Shown here piece after piece: positions 45,926-55,231 of a stretch of 64,000 nt of DNA (the stretch's first letter is position 1; each line of letters opens with the position of its first letter). This stretch comes from Cytophagales bacterium. GTDB taxonomy: Bacteria > Bacteroidota > Bacteroidia > Cytophagales > Bernardetiaceae. Location of the stretch: contig JAAFJX010000016.1 in NCBI GenBank assembly GCA_013299045.1, positions 28,029-92,028 of the forward strand. The letters are read 5' to 3'. The notes beneath the pieces were generated by a model. The model was not told the origin of the DNA and did no database searches. It was given only the letters and a program-made list of their open reading frames with translations. Made by a program: the position numbers and the translations under genes.

Positions 45926-47800
45926 ATGAAAAGTAGGTTTTATTTCCTTCTACGCTATTTCTCTTTTTGGTTGTTATACTTTATTGGTGCAAGGTCTCTC
46001 TTTTTGGTTTATCATAATCGTTTGAGCCTTGAAACCTCTTTGGCAGATGTTTGGGGTACTTTTGGCTATGGTCTTAGGCTGGACGCGTCTTTTGCAGCCT
46101 ACCTGACGCTCTTACCTTCTTTATTGGCTACGGCTTCTGTTTGGCTGCCTACCAAGCCATTTCGCAAGCTAACTACAGGCTATAATGTTTTCGTACTTTT
46201 TCTATGTACTACTTTGGTAGTCATTGACTTAGAAATTTTTGCAGCATGGGGCATTCGTCTAGACGCAACACCTCTCATGTATTTGACTACACCCAGCGAG
46301 ATATTTGCTTCCGCCTACTCTTCTCCTTTGTTGCTGCTTTTGGTGCTATTTATAGGCAGTTTTAGTTTTTGGTTCTGGGTACAAGAGCTTTTGCTAAAAC
46401 TCAAGATAGCCAATTTAGACGATTATAGCATTAAGCAAAAAGTAACCTACACTTTTTTTCTTATTCTGCTAACGGCATCTTTGATTATTCCTATTAGAGG
46501 TGGCCTTCAATCTTTGCCGATTAATCAAAGTTCTGCCTATTTTTCAAAAAGTATTTTTGCCAATAAAGCGGCTATTAACGTCTGTTGGAACTTTTTTCAT
46601 GCAGTAACAGAGCGCAGCTATGACAAACAGAATCCTTACGTAGTGGAAACTGATACACAAAAAAATGCAAAAAAGTTTCGGGCGCTCTATACCCAAACTA
46701 CCCAGCAAGAGCAGATTTTGACCACAACACGGCCAAACGTCATCATCATCATCTGGGAAAGTCTTACCTCCAAACTTTTGGGCAAAGCGACCCCCAATTT
46801 GATGAAAACTATGGCAGAGAGCTACTATTGGGACAATATTTATGCAACAGGCAGCCGTTCGGACAAGGGCATAGTGGGAGTTTTGAGTGGTTATCCTGCT
46901 CAGCCGCAAAAATCCATCATTATTTACCCAAACAAAAGCCGAAAAATGCCACTTTTGGGAAAGGATATGCGCAAAATAGACTACAAAACCGCCTTCTACT
47001 ACGGCGGCGAACTCGAGTTTGTAAACATGAAATCCTATCTTTTTGAGTGTTTTGACGCGGTTTATGGTATAGACAATTTTGCAGCCAAAGACCGCAACTC
47101 CAAGTGGGGCGCACACGACCACGTGGTGCTAAACCGTCTGCTTGACGACACTCCAAACGACAGCCCACCTTTTTTCAAAACAATTTTTACGCTCAGCAGC
47201 CACGAACCTTTTGAAGTACCTGAAGTATTCAAGAATTTTACTGAATTTGAGGGTTTTACAGAAAAAGAAAGTCTGTTTGCTAATTCACATCGCTATTCGG
47301 ACTGGGCAGTGGCGCAATTTTTAGAAAAGGCCAAACAGAAAACTTGGTGGGACAACACAGTCATACTCATTGTGGCTGACCACGGGCATCATTTTCCTGC
47401 CTACAAAAATCCAGAAGACTATTTTGATTTTGAGGATTTCAAAATTCCCTTGCTCATAACGGGTGGTGCGCTCAAGCCCGAGTACCGCGGTAAAGTAAGT
47501 CACCAGATAGGCTCACAGACTGATTTGGCCAAAACGCTGCTGGCGCAAATGGCATTGCCTACTCAGGATTATACGTTTTCAAGAAACTTGCTAGCCCCTA
47601 ACCCAAATCCATTTGCGATTTATGCTTACAGCGACGGCATCGGTTATATTTCTGATAAAGAGCGATTTATTTTTGATAACAACGCTAAGCAAGTTATAAA
47701 ATCTTTTGAAGGGAATCAGAGGAGTATCCCGAGCGATAGCCTGCTAAAAGTTGCTCGTTCGCACTTACAATGGACTTTTCAGGACTTCCTGGATAAATAG
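45926..47800 (+). CDS. LTA synthase/phosphoglycerol transferase-like sulfatase-fold membrane enzyme
   Basis: A 624-residue protein with five N-terminal membrane helices (about 8-195) and an extracellular alkaline-phosphatase-like domain. Metal-site residues are E278 (IIIWESLT) and the DHGHH motif (VADHGHHFPAY). The nucleophile position, normally Thr in LtaS-type enzymes, reads Ser312 (TGSRSDKGIVGVLSGYPAQP). Relatives transfer phosphoglycerol or phosphoethanolamine groups to envelope glycans or lipids. In a Gram-negative organism the acceptor is probably not lipoteichoic acid. Confidence 0.87.
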   Translation: MKSRFYFLLRYFSFWLLYFIGARSLFLVYHNRLSLETSLADVWGTFGYGLRLDASFAAYLTLLPSLLATASVWLPTKPFRKLTTGYNVFVLFLCTTLVVIDLEIFAAWGIRLDATPLMYLTTPSEIFASAYSSPLLLLLVLFIGSFSFWFWVQELLLKLKIANLDDYSIKQKVTYTFFLILLTASLIIPIRGGLQSLPINQSSAYFSKSIFANKAAINVCWNFFHAVTERSYDKQNPYVVETDTQKNAKKFRALYTQTTQQEQILTTTRPNVIIIIWESLTSKLLGKATPNLMKTMAESYYWDNIYATGSRSDKGIVGVLSGYPAQPQKSIIIYPNKSRKMPLLGKDMRKIDYKTAFYYGGELEFVNMKSYLFECFDAVYGIDNFAAKDRNSKWGAHDHVVLNRLLDDTPNDSPPFFKTIFTLSSHEPFEVPEVFKNFTEFEGFTEKESLFANSHRYSDWAVAQFLEKAKQKTWWDNTVILIVADHGHHFPAYKNPEDYFDFEDFKIPLLITGGALKPEYRGKVSHQIGSQTDLAKTLLAQMALPTQDYTFSRNLLAPNPNPFAIYAYSDGIGYISDKERFIFDNNAKQVIKSFEGNQRSIPSDSLLKVARSHLQWTFQDFLDK

Positions 47801-47807
47801 CAAATAC

Positions 47808-48488
47808 TTATTTGACAATTAGCTGTTCGGAGTATGGTGTGCTGTTGATATTTGTAAAATTCTTGTCAATCGTCAAGGGTAGCTCAACTTGGTAAGAATT
47901 AACCTCCCCCTTGTCGTAATTATCCTCCCGGCTGATGGAACTCTCCCTAACTACCAAAAGTAAACGCTTGCCCTCTGCATCATAGCTGCAATCATTGACG
48001 GAATAACGCTTGCTGTCTAAAGAGGCAGATTTGTATCCACAGCGTACAGTTTTGTAGTCTATCAAAGCTCCGTCAGTGGTAAAAAGCGCCAAAACTTCCT
48101 CGCGATAAGGGCTTTTTTCTGTTGTATTGGTGCCTATGAGATAGGCAGCATACCCCCCCTCGAGGGCGCAATAGGCAGCCACAACGAGGTTTTCTACTTG
48201 AAGCTTGTCAAACCCTAAGCTGCTTGCTAACAATTCTTTGCCTTGTGCCTCCTCTACGCCGCTCTTGACGGTTGCCAAAAAATTCTGCACGTCTGGACTG
48301 GCTTCTATTTCAGTTAAATCGTTTATTTTGGGCTTAGAGTTTTCACTCATTTCATCATTAAATGTATTTTCTTCGGGTTTCGCAATTTTTGTGGAGTCTT
48401 CAGTTGTGGTATCGCTTATCGTGATGTTTCCGCAGCCCAAGATATTGAGGATTAGAAGCGAAGCCAGAATAATATAAAGCAAACGCAT
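47808..48488 (-). CDS. Lipoprotein of unknown function
   Basis: A 226-residue lipoprotein with a lipobox LNILGC (Cys19), then a Ser/Thr/Glu-rich linker of about 40 residues and a globular domain with a few cysteines (AAYCALEGGYAAYLIG, VRCGYKSASL, VNDCSYDAEGKRLLLVV). No family recognised. It is convergent with the LtaS-like gene, 7 bp between the stops. Confidence 0.65.
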   Translation of the reverse strand: MRLLYIILASLLILNILGCGNITISDTTTEDSTKIAKPEENTFNDEMSENSKPKINDLTEIEASPDVQNFLATVKSGVEEAQGKELLASSLGFDKLQVENLVVAAYCALEGGYAAYLIGTNTTEKSPYREEVLALFTTDGALIDYKTVRCGYKSASLDSKRYSVNDCSYDAEGKRLLLVVRESSISREDNYDKGEVNSYQVELPLTIDKNFTNINSTPYSEQLIVK

Positions 48489-48825
48489 GGTTTTGAGTGG
48501 TTTTTAGAGTTTGTGAACGCCAAAAGTACTGTTTGTTTTGTGAAATTTAAAGTTTTTTTGTGTAATCAGCCACTTAGTTTATAAATCGTCATAAAAATTC
48601 AATTTTTAGATGGAACTAAGGTGTTGAAGAGTTGGTTAGCATCAAGCAGTTGGTTATCAAAACCATCATTTCTAAAGATTTGCAGGCGCTAAGTAAAACC
48701 AAGTTCTTAAACCAACCTCTCGTGCATCTAAAAAAAGTCCTTTTCGAGCTTCTTTTTAGCTTTCTTGATGCCCTCTGCTGCATTTTTTTAAAATAGTCGT
48801 CCCCATAAAAGTACCTTTAAATAAA
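48489..48825. other. Intergenic region without a recognised gene
   Basis: AT-rich sequence. TAGTCGTCCCC at 48794-48804 matches the terminal motif of the MITE-like element, but the flanking similarity is too short to call a copy. Confidence 0.35.
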
Positions 48826-48857
48826 AAAAAGGACTTCCCTTTCGGAAAGCCCTTTTT
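48826..48857 (-). terminator. Terminator of the small exported protein gene
   Basis: On the minus strand AAAAAGGGCTTTCC pairs with GGAAGTCCTTTTT; it is 19 bp after the stop codon. Confidence 0.75.
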
Positions 48858-48875
48858 GGCCATAAGGCAAAGTGC

Positions 48876-49235
48876 TTACTGACGACGATACAACGTCCAG
48901 CCATCGCCATTACCGCCTAATTGATTTACCTTGATTTTGTCGCCTGAGCGATAATAGTCAATAGTGTAACGGTTGCCAACGCCATCACGCACGGTGTAAA
49001 TAAAGCCACCATCTGATGCGTCTTCAAGGTCTGTATAGTCTTCTATTTCAAAAACATTCCATTCGTTGTTGGCAGAGAACGATACTTTTGTAACACGGCT
49101 ATTGTCATTGGTGCAAGTGAGCATAACGTTGAATTCATCACCATCATAGACAAAATACTTTTGTGCAAAGGCAGTGGAAGACTGTAAAACAACGAGCGCC
49201 AAGCCAATGATGGAGGCAAACAAAAATTTTTTCAT
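48876..49235 (-). CDS. Small secreted protein, unknown function
   Basis: A 119-residue exported protein from the ATG at 49235. The signal peptide is typical (KKFLFASIIGLALVVLQSSTAFA). The mature part, about 95 residues, is beta-rich and acidic (YDGDEFNVMLTCTNDNS, VSFSANNEWNVFEIEDY, IKVNQLGGNGDGWTLYRRQ), resembling a small beta-sandwich. It is monocistronic with its own terminator. Not recognised. Confidence 0.65.
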   Translation of the reverse strand: MKKFLFASIIGLALVVLQSSTAFAQKYFVYDGDEFNVMLTCTNDNSRVTKVSFSANNEWNVFEIEDYTDLEDASDGGFIYTVRDGVGNRYTIDYYRSGDKIKVNQLGGNGDGWTLYRRQ

Positions 49236-49490
49236 GTGATTTTTGTAGGGGGAAAAATGATAACAACTTTTTAGAGTACAAAACAGCATCGTGCTACTTC
49301 TATTAAATGTAACGGCAGGCTATTTAAATTGTTACACTGTTTCGTTTTAGTACGTAGAAAAAAGTAAAAAAAAACTCTAAAAAGTACAATTCAAGGTTAT
49401 GAGTGGTCTTTTGGGATTGTGTTAATGATTTCCTATTGAATTGCAAACAAGGCATTAAGAGGCTTCTAGGCCTTTAGAAAGCGCTTTAAT

Positions 49491-50789
49491 TTAATAGGGT
49501 ATATCCTTATCATGGGGGTCTTTGGGCGGAAAATTTAGGGCTTGTTCTAGTTGTTTTTCTAAATCAGGCGTGAGAATGTGCTCTATCGTTTCTGCAAAGG
49601 CATGCACTTGAGTTGGTAACATTTGGGCGTGTCGTGTGAGATAAAGCTCCCAAAGCCTGTGTAGTTTGACGAGTCTTTTGGCTTTTTGCAAGCCCTTTTC
49701 TGAAAGTGAGAAAGTGTTTTTTTGCGCTAACACCAAGTTTTTAAGCCTTAATGTACACCAGCTTACTTGAAAGGTAAACGCTTGATACCGTCTTTTTTTG
49801 CGGATAAGCTCTTTGGGTAGCCCCTTTTCAAAATTCTGGGTGCTTTCATAAACCATAAAGAAAGATTTTAGAATATTCTCTTCTGTTATCTTTAGGTGGT
49901 AGTGCCTTTGTTTTAAAAATAGATACAAACGGCCTTTTTTGGGTGCAAAAAAGAAAGAGAACACACTTAAAAAAGTAGCCACGAGGACAATGCAAGGCCC
50001 TGTGGGAATGCCACTATCCAAGTAGGACACAAAAGCACCAACCCAGCCCGACAGACCGCCCATAACTGCTGCTAGGACCAACATCAGGCTCAAACGACCT
50101 ACCCAAAAACGAGCACCAATAGCAGGAGTTATCAAAAGCGCAGCCATCAATACGACCCCAACACATTGCACACCCACCACCACTGCCAGCACCGTAAGTG
50201 TAGAAAGCAACCATTCTAACTGCCGTGTAGGCCAGCCAGTAACTTTGGCATAATGCTTATCAAACACAAAAAGTTTTAACCCTGGATAAAAAAGGGCAAT
50301 AAGGAGGAGTATCAGGCCAGCTACTGCACTCAGAAAATAGACATCTGAGCGCAACATAGCAGCAGCTTTCCCGAAAAGAAAATGGTCTAGTCCTGCTTGG
50401 GCGGCATTGCCGCTTTTTTGAATAAAACTCAATAGTACTAGGCCAATACTAAAAAACCAAGAAAGCGTAAATGCTGTGGCTGTGTCAGGCTTTATTTTTG
50501 AATGACGGCTTATGAAGTCTGAAAGCAAAAGCGAGAGCCAGCCCGTTAGTGCCGCGGCAAAGGTCAGTACAAAAATATTTTTTTCGCCGCTCAGCAAGAA
50601 ACCCAAACAGATGCCAGGTAGTACTGCATGAGAGACAACATCGCCTGCCAAGGACTGTCCGCGCAAAACAACGAAGCAGCCCACTGCTGCCGAGCAGGCC
50701 CCTAGTATCACGCAGCCAAGCGCAACAATTTGTGCATTCAGATTATCAGAACTGATAAACTCTAAGAAAAGTGCCCATAATTCCTGCAT
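49491..50789 (-). CDS. Zn/Mn/Fe ABC-3 permease fused to a DtxR-like metalloregulator domain
   Basis: A 432-residue fusion. Residues 1 to about 285 are an ABC-3 family metal permease (GCFVVLRGQSLAGDVVSHAVLPGI, VGVQCVGVVLMAALLITPA). Residues about 300-370 resemble a winged helix, and about 373-432 the DtxR/MntR dimerisation domain (HRLWELYLTRHAQMLP, VHAFAETIEHILTPDL, DPHDKDIPY), with metal ligands His, Glu, Glu and His conserved. Chlamydial YtgCR has the same layout and releases a repressor. It follows recQ by 9 bp. Partner ATPase and binding protein genes are not here. Confidence 0.85.
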   Translation of the reverse strand: MQELWALFLEFISSDNLNAQIVALGCVILGACSAAVGCFVVLRGQSLAGDVVSHAVLPGICLGFLLSGEKNIFVLTFAAALTGWLSLLLSDFISRHSKIKPDTATAFTLSWFFSIGLVLLSFIQKSGNAAQAGLDHFLFGKAAAMLRSDVYFLSAVAGLILLLIALFYPGLKLFVFDKHYAKVTGWPTRQLEWLLSTLTVLAVVVGVQCVGVVLMAALLITPAIGARFWVGRLSLMLVLAAVMGGLSGWVGAFVSYLDSGIPTGPCIVLVATFLSVFSFFFAPKKGRLYLFLKQRHYHLKITEENILKSFFMVYESTQNFEKGLPKELIRKKRRYQAFTFQVSWCTLRLKNLVLAQKNTFSLSEKGLQKAKRLVKLHRLWELYLTRHAQMLPTQVHAFAETIEHILTPDLEKQLEQALNFPPKDPHDKDIPY

Positions 50790-50798
50790 AAAAGCCTA

Positions 50799-53057
50799 TT
50801 ACATGGCATACTCAGACATGAACTTAATGCGCATGAGGCGAACATCCTCTTCAGAAAATTCATTTTCAAACTCTTCAAGTGCTGCTTTAATGTTGTCCGT
50901 TTCAGCCTCCATGAAGTAGTTATAAAGCTCCTCTTGGCGGTCTGGTTCCATAATACGGTCCATGTAGTAATCCAGGTTCAGTTTGGTGCCAGAGTCCGTA
51001 ATGTGCTCAATTTCAGAGATAAGCTCTTCCATGCTTAGGTTTTTGGCTTCGGCAATTTCTTCTAAGTCCACACGCAAATCAATTTGCTGAATGATAAAAA
51101 TCTTAACTTTTGATTTGTTTGCGGTTTGCTTCACGACTACGTTAGAGGCGGTTGTAATTTCGTTTTCCTTAACGTAAGTTTTAATCTTTTCAAGAAAGGG
51201 CTTTCCAAATTTCTTAATTTTACCCATACCCACTCCATTCACCTGTGCCAGTTCTGGCTCAGTAGTAGGGTAGGTGGTCGCCATCTCCTCTAAAGACGGG
51301 TCTTGGAAGATAACGTAAGGCGGAAGTCCTTTTTGTTTGGCCAAAGTCTTTCGCAACTTCTTGAGTAAATCAAACAGTACCTCATCATAAGAACGGCTAT
51401 TAATGGCTTCTTCTTCTTTGGCTTCGTTGTTTTCGGTTTCAAAATCTCGGTCTTCTTGCAGTTCTACGGAAACAGGGCTATCCAAAAACTTATTGCCTAA
51501 ATCTGTTAGTTTGAGCACATCTGTTTTGTCAATATCCTTATCAAGAAAACCCTTGAGCATGGCCTGCCTAATGACAGATTGCCAAAAAGCTTCGGATTGT
51601 TGTTCGCCTTTTCCAAAAACACTGAGATTAGAATGCTCGTAGCTACGCACAAAATCGCTCTCCACACCTCTGATGACATTAATAATGTGGCTGGTTTCAA
51701 ACTTTTCTTCAGTTTCGTCGAAGGCTGTTAGCATAATTTCTATAAACTTTTTGCCTTCAAACTTGGCCGTGGAGCGCCGGCAGTTGTCGCACATATTGCT
51801 ACAGTCGTGCGCATCAAAAGCCTCACCAAAATAGTGGAGAAGTTGTAAACGCCGGCAGACCGAGGACTCTGAATATGCAGCCATTTCTTGTAACAAATGT
51901 TTGGCATTATCCCGCTCCGTAACAGGCTTATCTTTGTTAAACTTTTCTAGCTTAGTGATGTCTGAATAAGTATAAAACATAAGACAGTGCCCCTCGAGGC
52001 CATCGCGCCCAGCGCGGCCAGTTTCTTGATAGTAACCCTCAATGGATTTTGGTGCGTCGTAGTGAATCACGAAGCGAACATCGGGTTTATCTATGCCCAT
52101 TCCAAAAGCAATGGTAGCGACAATGACCTCAACATCTTCATTCAAAAAGGCATCTTGGTTATTGACACGGACTGGTGCATCTAAACCAGCGTGGTAGGGC
52201 AGGGCTTTGATGTCATTAACGTTCAAGTAATCTGCTATTTCTTCTACTTTTTTGCGGCTAAGGCAATAAACTATCCCTGATTTGCCTTTGTGTTGTTTAA
52301 TAAACTCAATGAGTTGCTTATCCACATCTTTACTTTTGGCCTTATTTTTTGCCTCTTGTTTGGCGGTTTTGGCAGTTCCTTCGCTATCTTTAATTTTAGA
52401 CTTTTGGCGTACTTCGTAGAATAAATTTTTGCGGTTGAACGAGGAGATAAACAACTGCGACTCTTCCAAATACAAGTTTTTTTGAATATCTAATTGTACT
52501 TTGGGGGTGGCAGTGGCCGTGAGGGCAATAATGGGCAGGTTGCCGATGCGGTCGATAATAGAGCGAATGCGGCGATATTCTGGTCTGAAGTCATGACCCC
52601 ATTCCGAAATACAGTGGGCTTCGTCTATTGCAAAAAATGAGATATTGGCATCTTTGAGAAACGTGATGTTCTCATCTTTGGTCAGGGACTCGGGCGCTAC
52701 ATAAAGCAACTTGACTTTACCGTCCACTGTATCCTTTTTGACCTTATTGATTTCTGTTTTAGAGAGCGTGGAGTTCAAAAACTGGGCATTGATACCAAGC
52801 ATATTGAGTGAGTCCACTTGGTTTTTCATGAGTGCAATAAGCGGTGAGATAACGATGGCAGTTCCATCCTTAATAACAGCAGGAAGTTGGTAGCATAATG
52901 ACTTCCCAGCGCCTGTTGGCATGATGACAAAAACATTACGTCCCTCAAGAACAGCCTTAATGACTGGCTCTTGGTTGCCTCTGAACTGATTATACCCAAA
53001 AACTTCTTTTAGCTTGGTTTTTAGGAAACTTTCTGACTCGCTTGCTATTGTGCTCAT
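50799..53057 (-). CDS. recQ: ATP-dependent DNA helicase RecQ
   Basis: A 752-residue 3'-5' helicase used in recombination and repair. Motifs are FRGNQEPVIKAVL (motif 0), MPTGAGKSLCYQLPA (Walker A), FFAIDEAHCISEWGHDFRPEYRRI (DEAH), ALTATATPKV and QETGRAGRDGLEG (motif VI). A zinc-binding RQC region with cysteines (VCRRLQLL, CSNMCDNCRR) and an HRDC domain (about 585-655) follow. The ATG at 53057 fits the promoter at 53327-53334 and the usual N-terminus. Confidence 0.95.
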   Translation of the reverse strand: MSTIASESESFLKTKLKEVFGYNQFRGNQEPVIKAVLEGRNVFVIMPTGAGKSLCYQLPAVIKDGTAIVISPLIALMKNQVDSLNMLGINAQFLNSTLSKTEINKVKKDTVDGKVKLLYVAPESLTKDENITFLKDANISFFAIDEAHCISEWGHDFRPEYRRIRSIIDRIGNLPIIALTATATPKVQLDIQKNLYLEESQLFISSFNRKNLFYEVRQKSKIKDSEGTAKTAKQEAKNKAKSKDVDKQLIEFIKQHKGKSGIVYCLSRKKVEEIADYLNVNDIKALPYHAGLDAPVRVNNQDAFLNEDVEVIVATIAFGMGIDKPDVRFVIHYDAPKSIEGYYQETGRAGRDGLEGHCLMFYTYSDITKLEKFNKDKPVTERDNAKHLLQEMAAYSESSVCRRLQLLHYFGEAFDAHDCSNMCDNCRRSTAKFEGKKFIEIMLTAFDETEEKFETSHIINVIRGVESDFVRSYEHSNLSVFGKGEQQSEAFWQSVIRQAMLKGFLDKDIDKTDVLKLTDLGNKFLDSPVSVELQEDRDFETENNEAKEEEAINSRSYDEVLFDLLKKLRKTLAKQKGLPPYVIFQDPSLEEMATTYPTTEPELAQVNGVGMGKIKKFGKPFLEKIKTYVKENEITTASNVVVKQTANKSKVKIFIIQQIDLRVDLEEIAEAKNLSMEELISEIEHITDSGTKLNLDYYMDRIMEPDRQEELYNYFMEAETDNIKAALEEFENEFSEEDVRLMRIKFMSEYAM

Positions 53058-53440
53058 AAAATATTTTAGAACAAGATGCTTTCTCAACTATTAAAGCATT
53101 GAGATTCTTTTATGGTAGAGAATAAATAGTATCAACTTAACCAGCGGGCAACATCAAGCAAAAGGACGTACAAAGCCTTAGCTACTATGCCGCGCAAGCA
53201 TTATAAAATAAAACAAGCATATTCTGTAATGCGCCACTGGCCTCTTCAATAAGTCAATGGTTTCTATGCTTCAAAATAAGGTCTTTTTTAAAAACCTTTT
53301 TTAGCTTGGTGCTTTAAATTCTATTGCAAAAGTAACAAAAAATGAATACACAAAAACTTTGTTAAAAAAAAAATCAAAGAAAATTTTAACGTTATTGGTG
53401 AGCTTCTCTAAGCATCTTAAGAAGAAAGTATTTGAAGGGC
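53058..53440. other. recQ upstream region
   Basis: 383 bp with the recQ promoter, otherwise AT-rich with nothing recognised. Confidence 0.45.
53327..53334 (-). promoter_or_regulatory. Promoter element of recQ
   Basis: TACTTTTG on the minus strand, 270 bp before the chosen ATG; the spacing is long, so another start site may exist. Confidence 0.4.
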
Positions 53441-53443
53441 CAA

Positions 53444-53475
53444 ATATAAAAAGGATACTAAAAATCCTTTTTATA
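53444..53475 (-). terminator. Terminator of the restriction-modification genes
   Basis: A perfect 13-bp inverted repeat ATATAAAAAGGAT / ATCCTTTTTATAT around a 6-base loop, just beyond the attC-like site that ends the methyltransferase gene. Confidence 0.75.
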
Positions 53476-53490
53476 TCTTATAGGCTGTTG

Positions 53491-53626
53491 CGCGTAAATC
53501 GGTTTTGGGCTTGGCGAAGGTGGGGTGTAGAAAGTACCAAAGTTCAAATTTAGTACAAAAGCTAATAGAAAGTACAAATGTTCAGCCTAGTACTAAAGCC
53601 CCACTTTTGCCAAACCCTTGTTACCT
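53491..53626 (-). repeat. attC-like recombination site A, at the 3' end of the RM genes
   Basis: An imperfect palindrome. On the minus strand it starts GGTAACAAGGGTTTGGC and ends CGCCAAGCCCAAAACCG; the arms pair and an AT-rich central spacer of about 80 bases separates them. About 90% identical to site B over 125 bases. The GTT at the far end is degenerate here (GATT). The stop codon of the methyltransferase lies within the GGTAAC box, as is usual where cassette genes run into their attC. Confidence 0.6.
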
Positions 53627-55225
53627 GCTGGCGTTTTTCACGGCTGTCATTTCCATCAATTGTGAGTTGATTTCATATGTCGGCATATTGTGAATTTTAG
53701 GTCTGTCAAACTTGATTTCTTTCTTGTTATTGAAAATACCTGTGTCTAAAATTGCTTTACCCAACATTTCGATAACTGGTACAGAAACACTGTTACCAAC
53801 CAATTTCATCCATCTTGCTCTGTTTTCTGGCAAAATATAGTCTTTCGGAAAACCTTGTATCATACAAGCTTCCTCTTTTGTAATTCTACGATAGTTTTCC
53901 TTTTTGTAAACCTTTTCAACGAATTGCATTTTATGGTCTTCTTCGTTCTTTGCGTAAATAATTTTAGTTGTAACAAAGTCATTTGTGTCACTTGCTACAA
54001 GAGTTGGGAAAATATTTGAAGTCGGTAAAAAAATTCTGTTTACACCGTAAAGACCTGTACTGATTTTAGTGTTTTTAAAATCGTACCTTTCTTCGTTGCT
54101 TATTAAAATGCCTTTTTCAATTAGTGGAAGGATTGTTTTTGAGATAGAAATCTTTTTGATTTTTAAATCTCTATTCATTTTCAATTTATCCATTACCAAG
54201 ATATTATCCTCACAAAGACTTAATAAAAAACTTTCATCTGCTGACAGTTCTTCAATTTTTGATTTGTTGATTTTGAAAGTATAATATTCTTTCTTTAAAA
54301 TTTTTAGTTCAACCAATTCATCAAGTTCTTTTGCGGTTATAGTTTTGTCTAAACCTTGAAAATGTCCTAATGATAATGGGTTGCCGTCCAAATCTCCATA
54401 TGCACTTTTACGCCTGTTTTTGAGCAATAAATAACAGATTTTCTTTTGTCGTTCAGTTGTTACTAAAATGTCCCACGAATGAATGGTTGAATGTCCATTT
54501 CGTAAATCATTGAAAAGAAAATAATCGTTCAAACCATTGCTGGTTGATAAACTCATACTCTTTTGTGTAATGATTTCACCAAATAAATCTCTCGGCATTT
54601 CATTTTCTGTTTCAATGATTTTTTGCAAATCGCTGCCCGCATTGAAGTCAGATAAAATGTCTGCCAATTTTATTTTTTTGTCAAGTGGTTTTGGAAGTTT
54701 GAATTTGTCTGCAAATTCTTTGTCTTTAAAACCAATAATATAAATTCTTATTCTGTTTTGAGGCACACCATAATCAAAAGAATTTAAAACATAATAATTT
54801 GAAAAATAACCTGCTTCCTTTATTCTGTCTAAAATATAGCTTAATGCTTTTTTGTTTCTTGGGTCAACTAATCCTTTTACATTTTCAAAAATAAATGCGT
54901 CTGGTTTTGATTGATTTAAAAGAAAAATTGTATCGTTCCAAAGTTGTCCTCTGTCATCGTCAAAGCCTAAATTTCGTCCTGCAATAGACCAACTTTGACA
55001 AGGAACTCCCGCTGTCAAAATGTTATGCTGTGGCAGTTCCTTAATTTTTGTAATGTCTCCTAAATTCTTTTCAATTGGTTCATTTGAGTTCGCACAATAT
55101 GCAGTTACTGCATCTGTACTGATTTCGCTAAAATGCAAACATTCGCCTCCGTTGTTTTCGAGAGCCATTCTGAAACCACCGATACCTGAAAATAGGTCAA
55201 TAAATGTAAATTTTGCTTTTTCCAT
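53621..55225 (-). CDS. DNA (cytosine-5) methyltransferase of a TdeIII-like RM system
   Basis: A 534-residue C5 methyltransferase. Motif I FIDLFSGIGGFRMAL, motif IV with the catalytic cysteine GVPCQSWSIAG (about C75), motif VI FENVKGL, motif VIII QNRIRIYIIG, a long target-recognition region at about 200-410, and motifs IX/X (MIQGFPKDY, KLVGNSVSVPV). Together with the endonuclease it forms a type II system; TdeIII relatives recognise GGNCC, which is inferred, not seen. It is 6 bp after the nuclease gene. Both genes are richer in A+T than neighbouring genes. Confidence 0.92.
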   Translation of the reverse strand: MEKAKFTFIDLFSGIGGFRMALENNGGECLHFSEISTDAVTAYCANSNEPIEKNLGDITKIKELPQHNILTAGVPCQSWSIAGRNLGFDDDRGQLWNDTIFLLNQSKPDAFIFENVKGLVDPRNKKALSYILDRIKEAGYFSNYYVLNSFDYGVPQNRIRIYIIGFKDKEFADKFKLPKPLDKKIKLADILSDFNAGSDLQKIIETENEMPRDLFGEIITQKSMSLSTSNGLNDYFLFNDLRNGHSTIHSWDILVTTERQKKICYLLLKNRRKSAYGDLDGNPLSLGHFQGLDKTITAKELDELVELKILKKEYYTFKINKSKIEELSADESFLLSLCEDNILVMDKLKMNRDLKIKKISISKTILPLIEKGILISNEERYDFKNTKISTGLYGVNRIFLPTSNIFPTLVASDTNDFVTTKIIYAKNEEDHKMQFVEKVYKKENYRRITKEEACMIQGFPKDYILPENRARWMKLVGNSVSVPVIEMLGKAILDTGIFNNKKEIKFDRPKIHNMPTYEINSQLMEMTAVKNASR

Positions 55226-55231
55226 TTTTGC

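Noticed and set aside
46544..47168. Long minus-strand frame (192 codons) inside the LtaS-like gene
   Set aside because: Opposite a conserved enzyme domain and without promoter, signal or recognisable domain.
48794..48815. A fourth copy of the MITE-like element
   Set aside because: Only TAGTCGTCCCC plus a few A/T-rich bases match; the internal hairpins and flanks do not.
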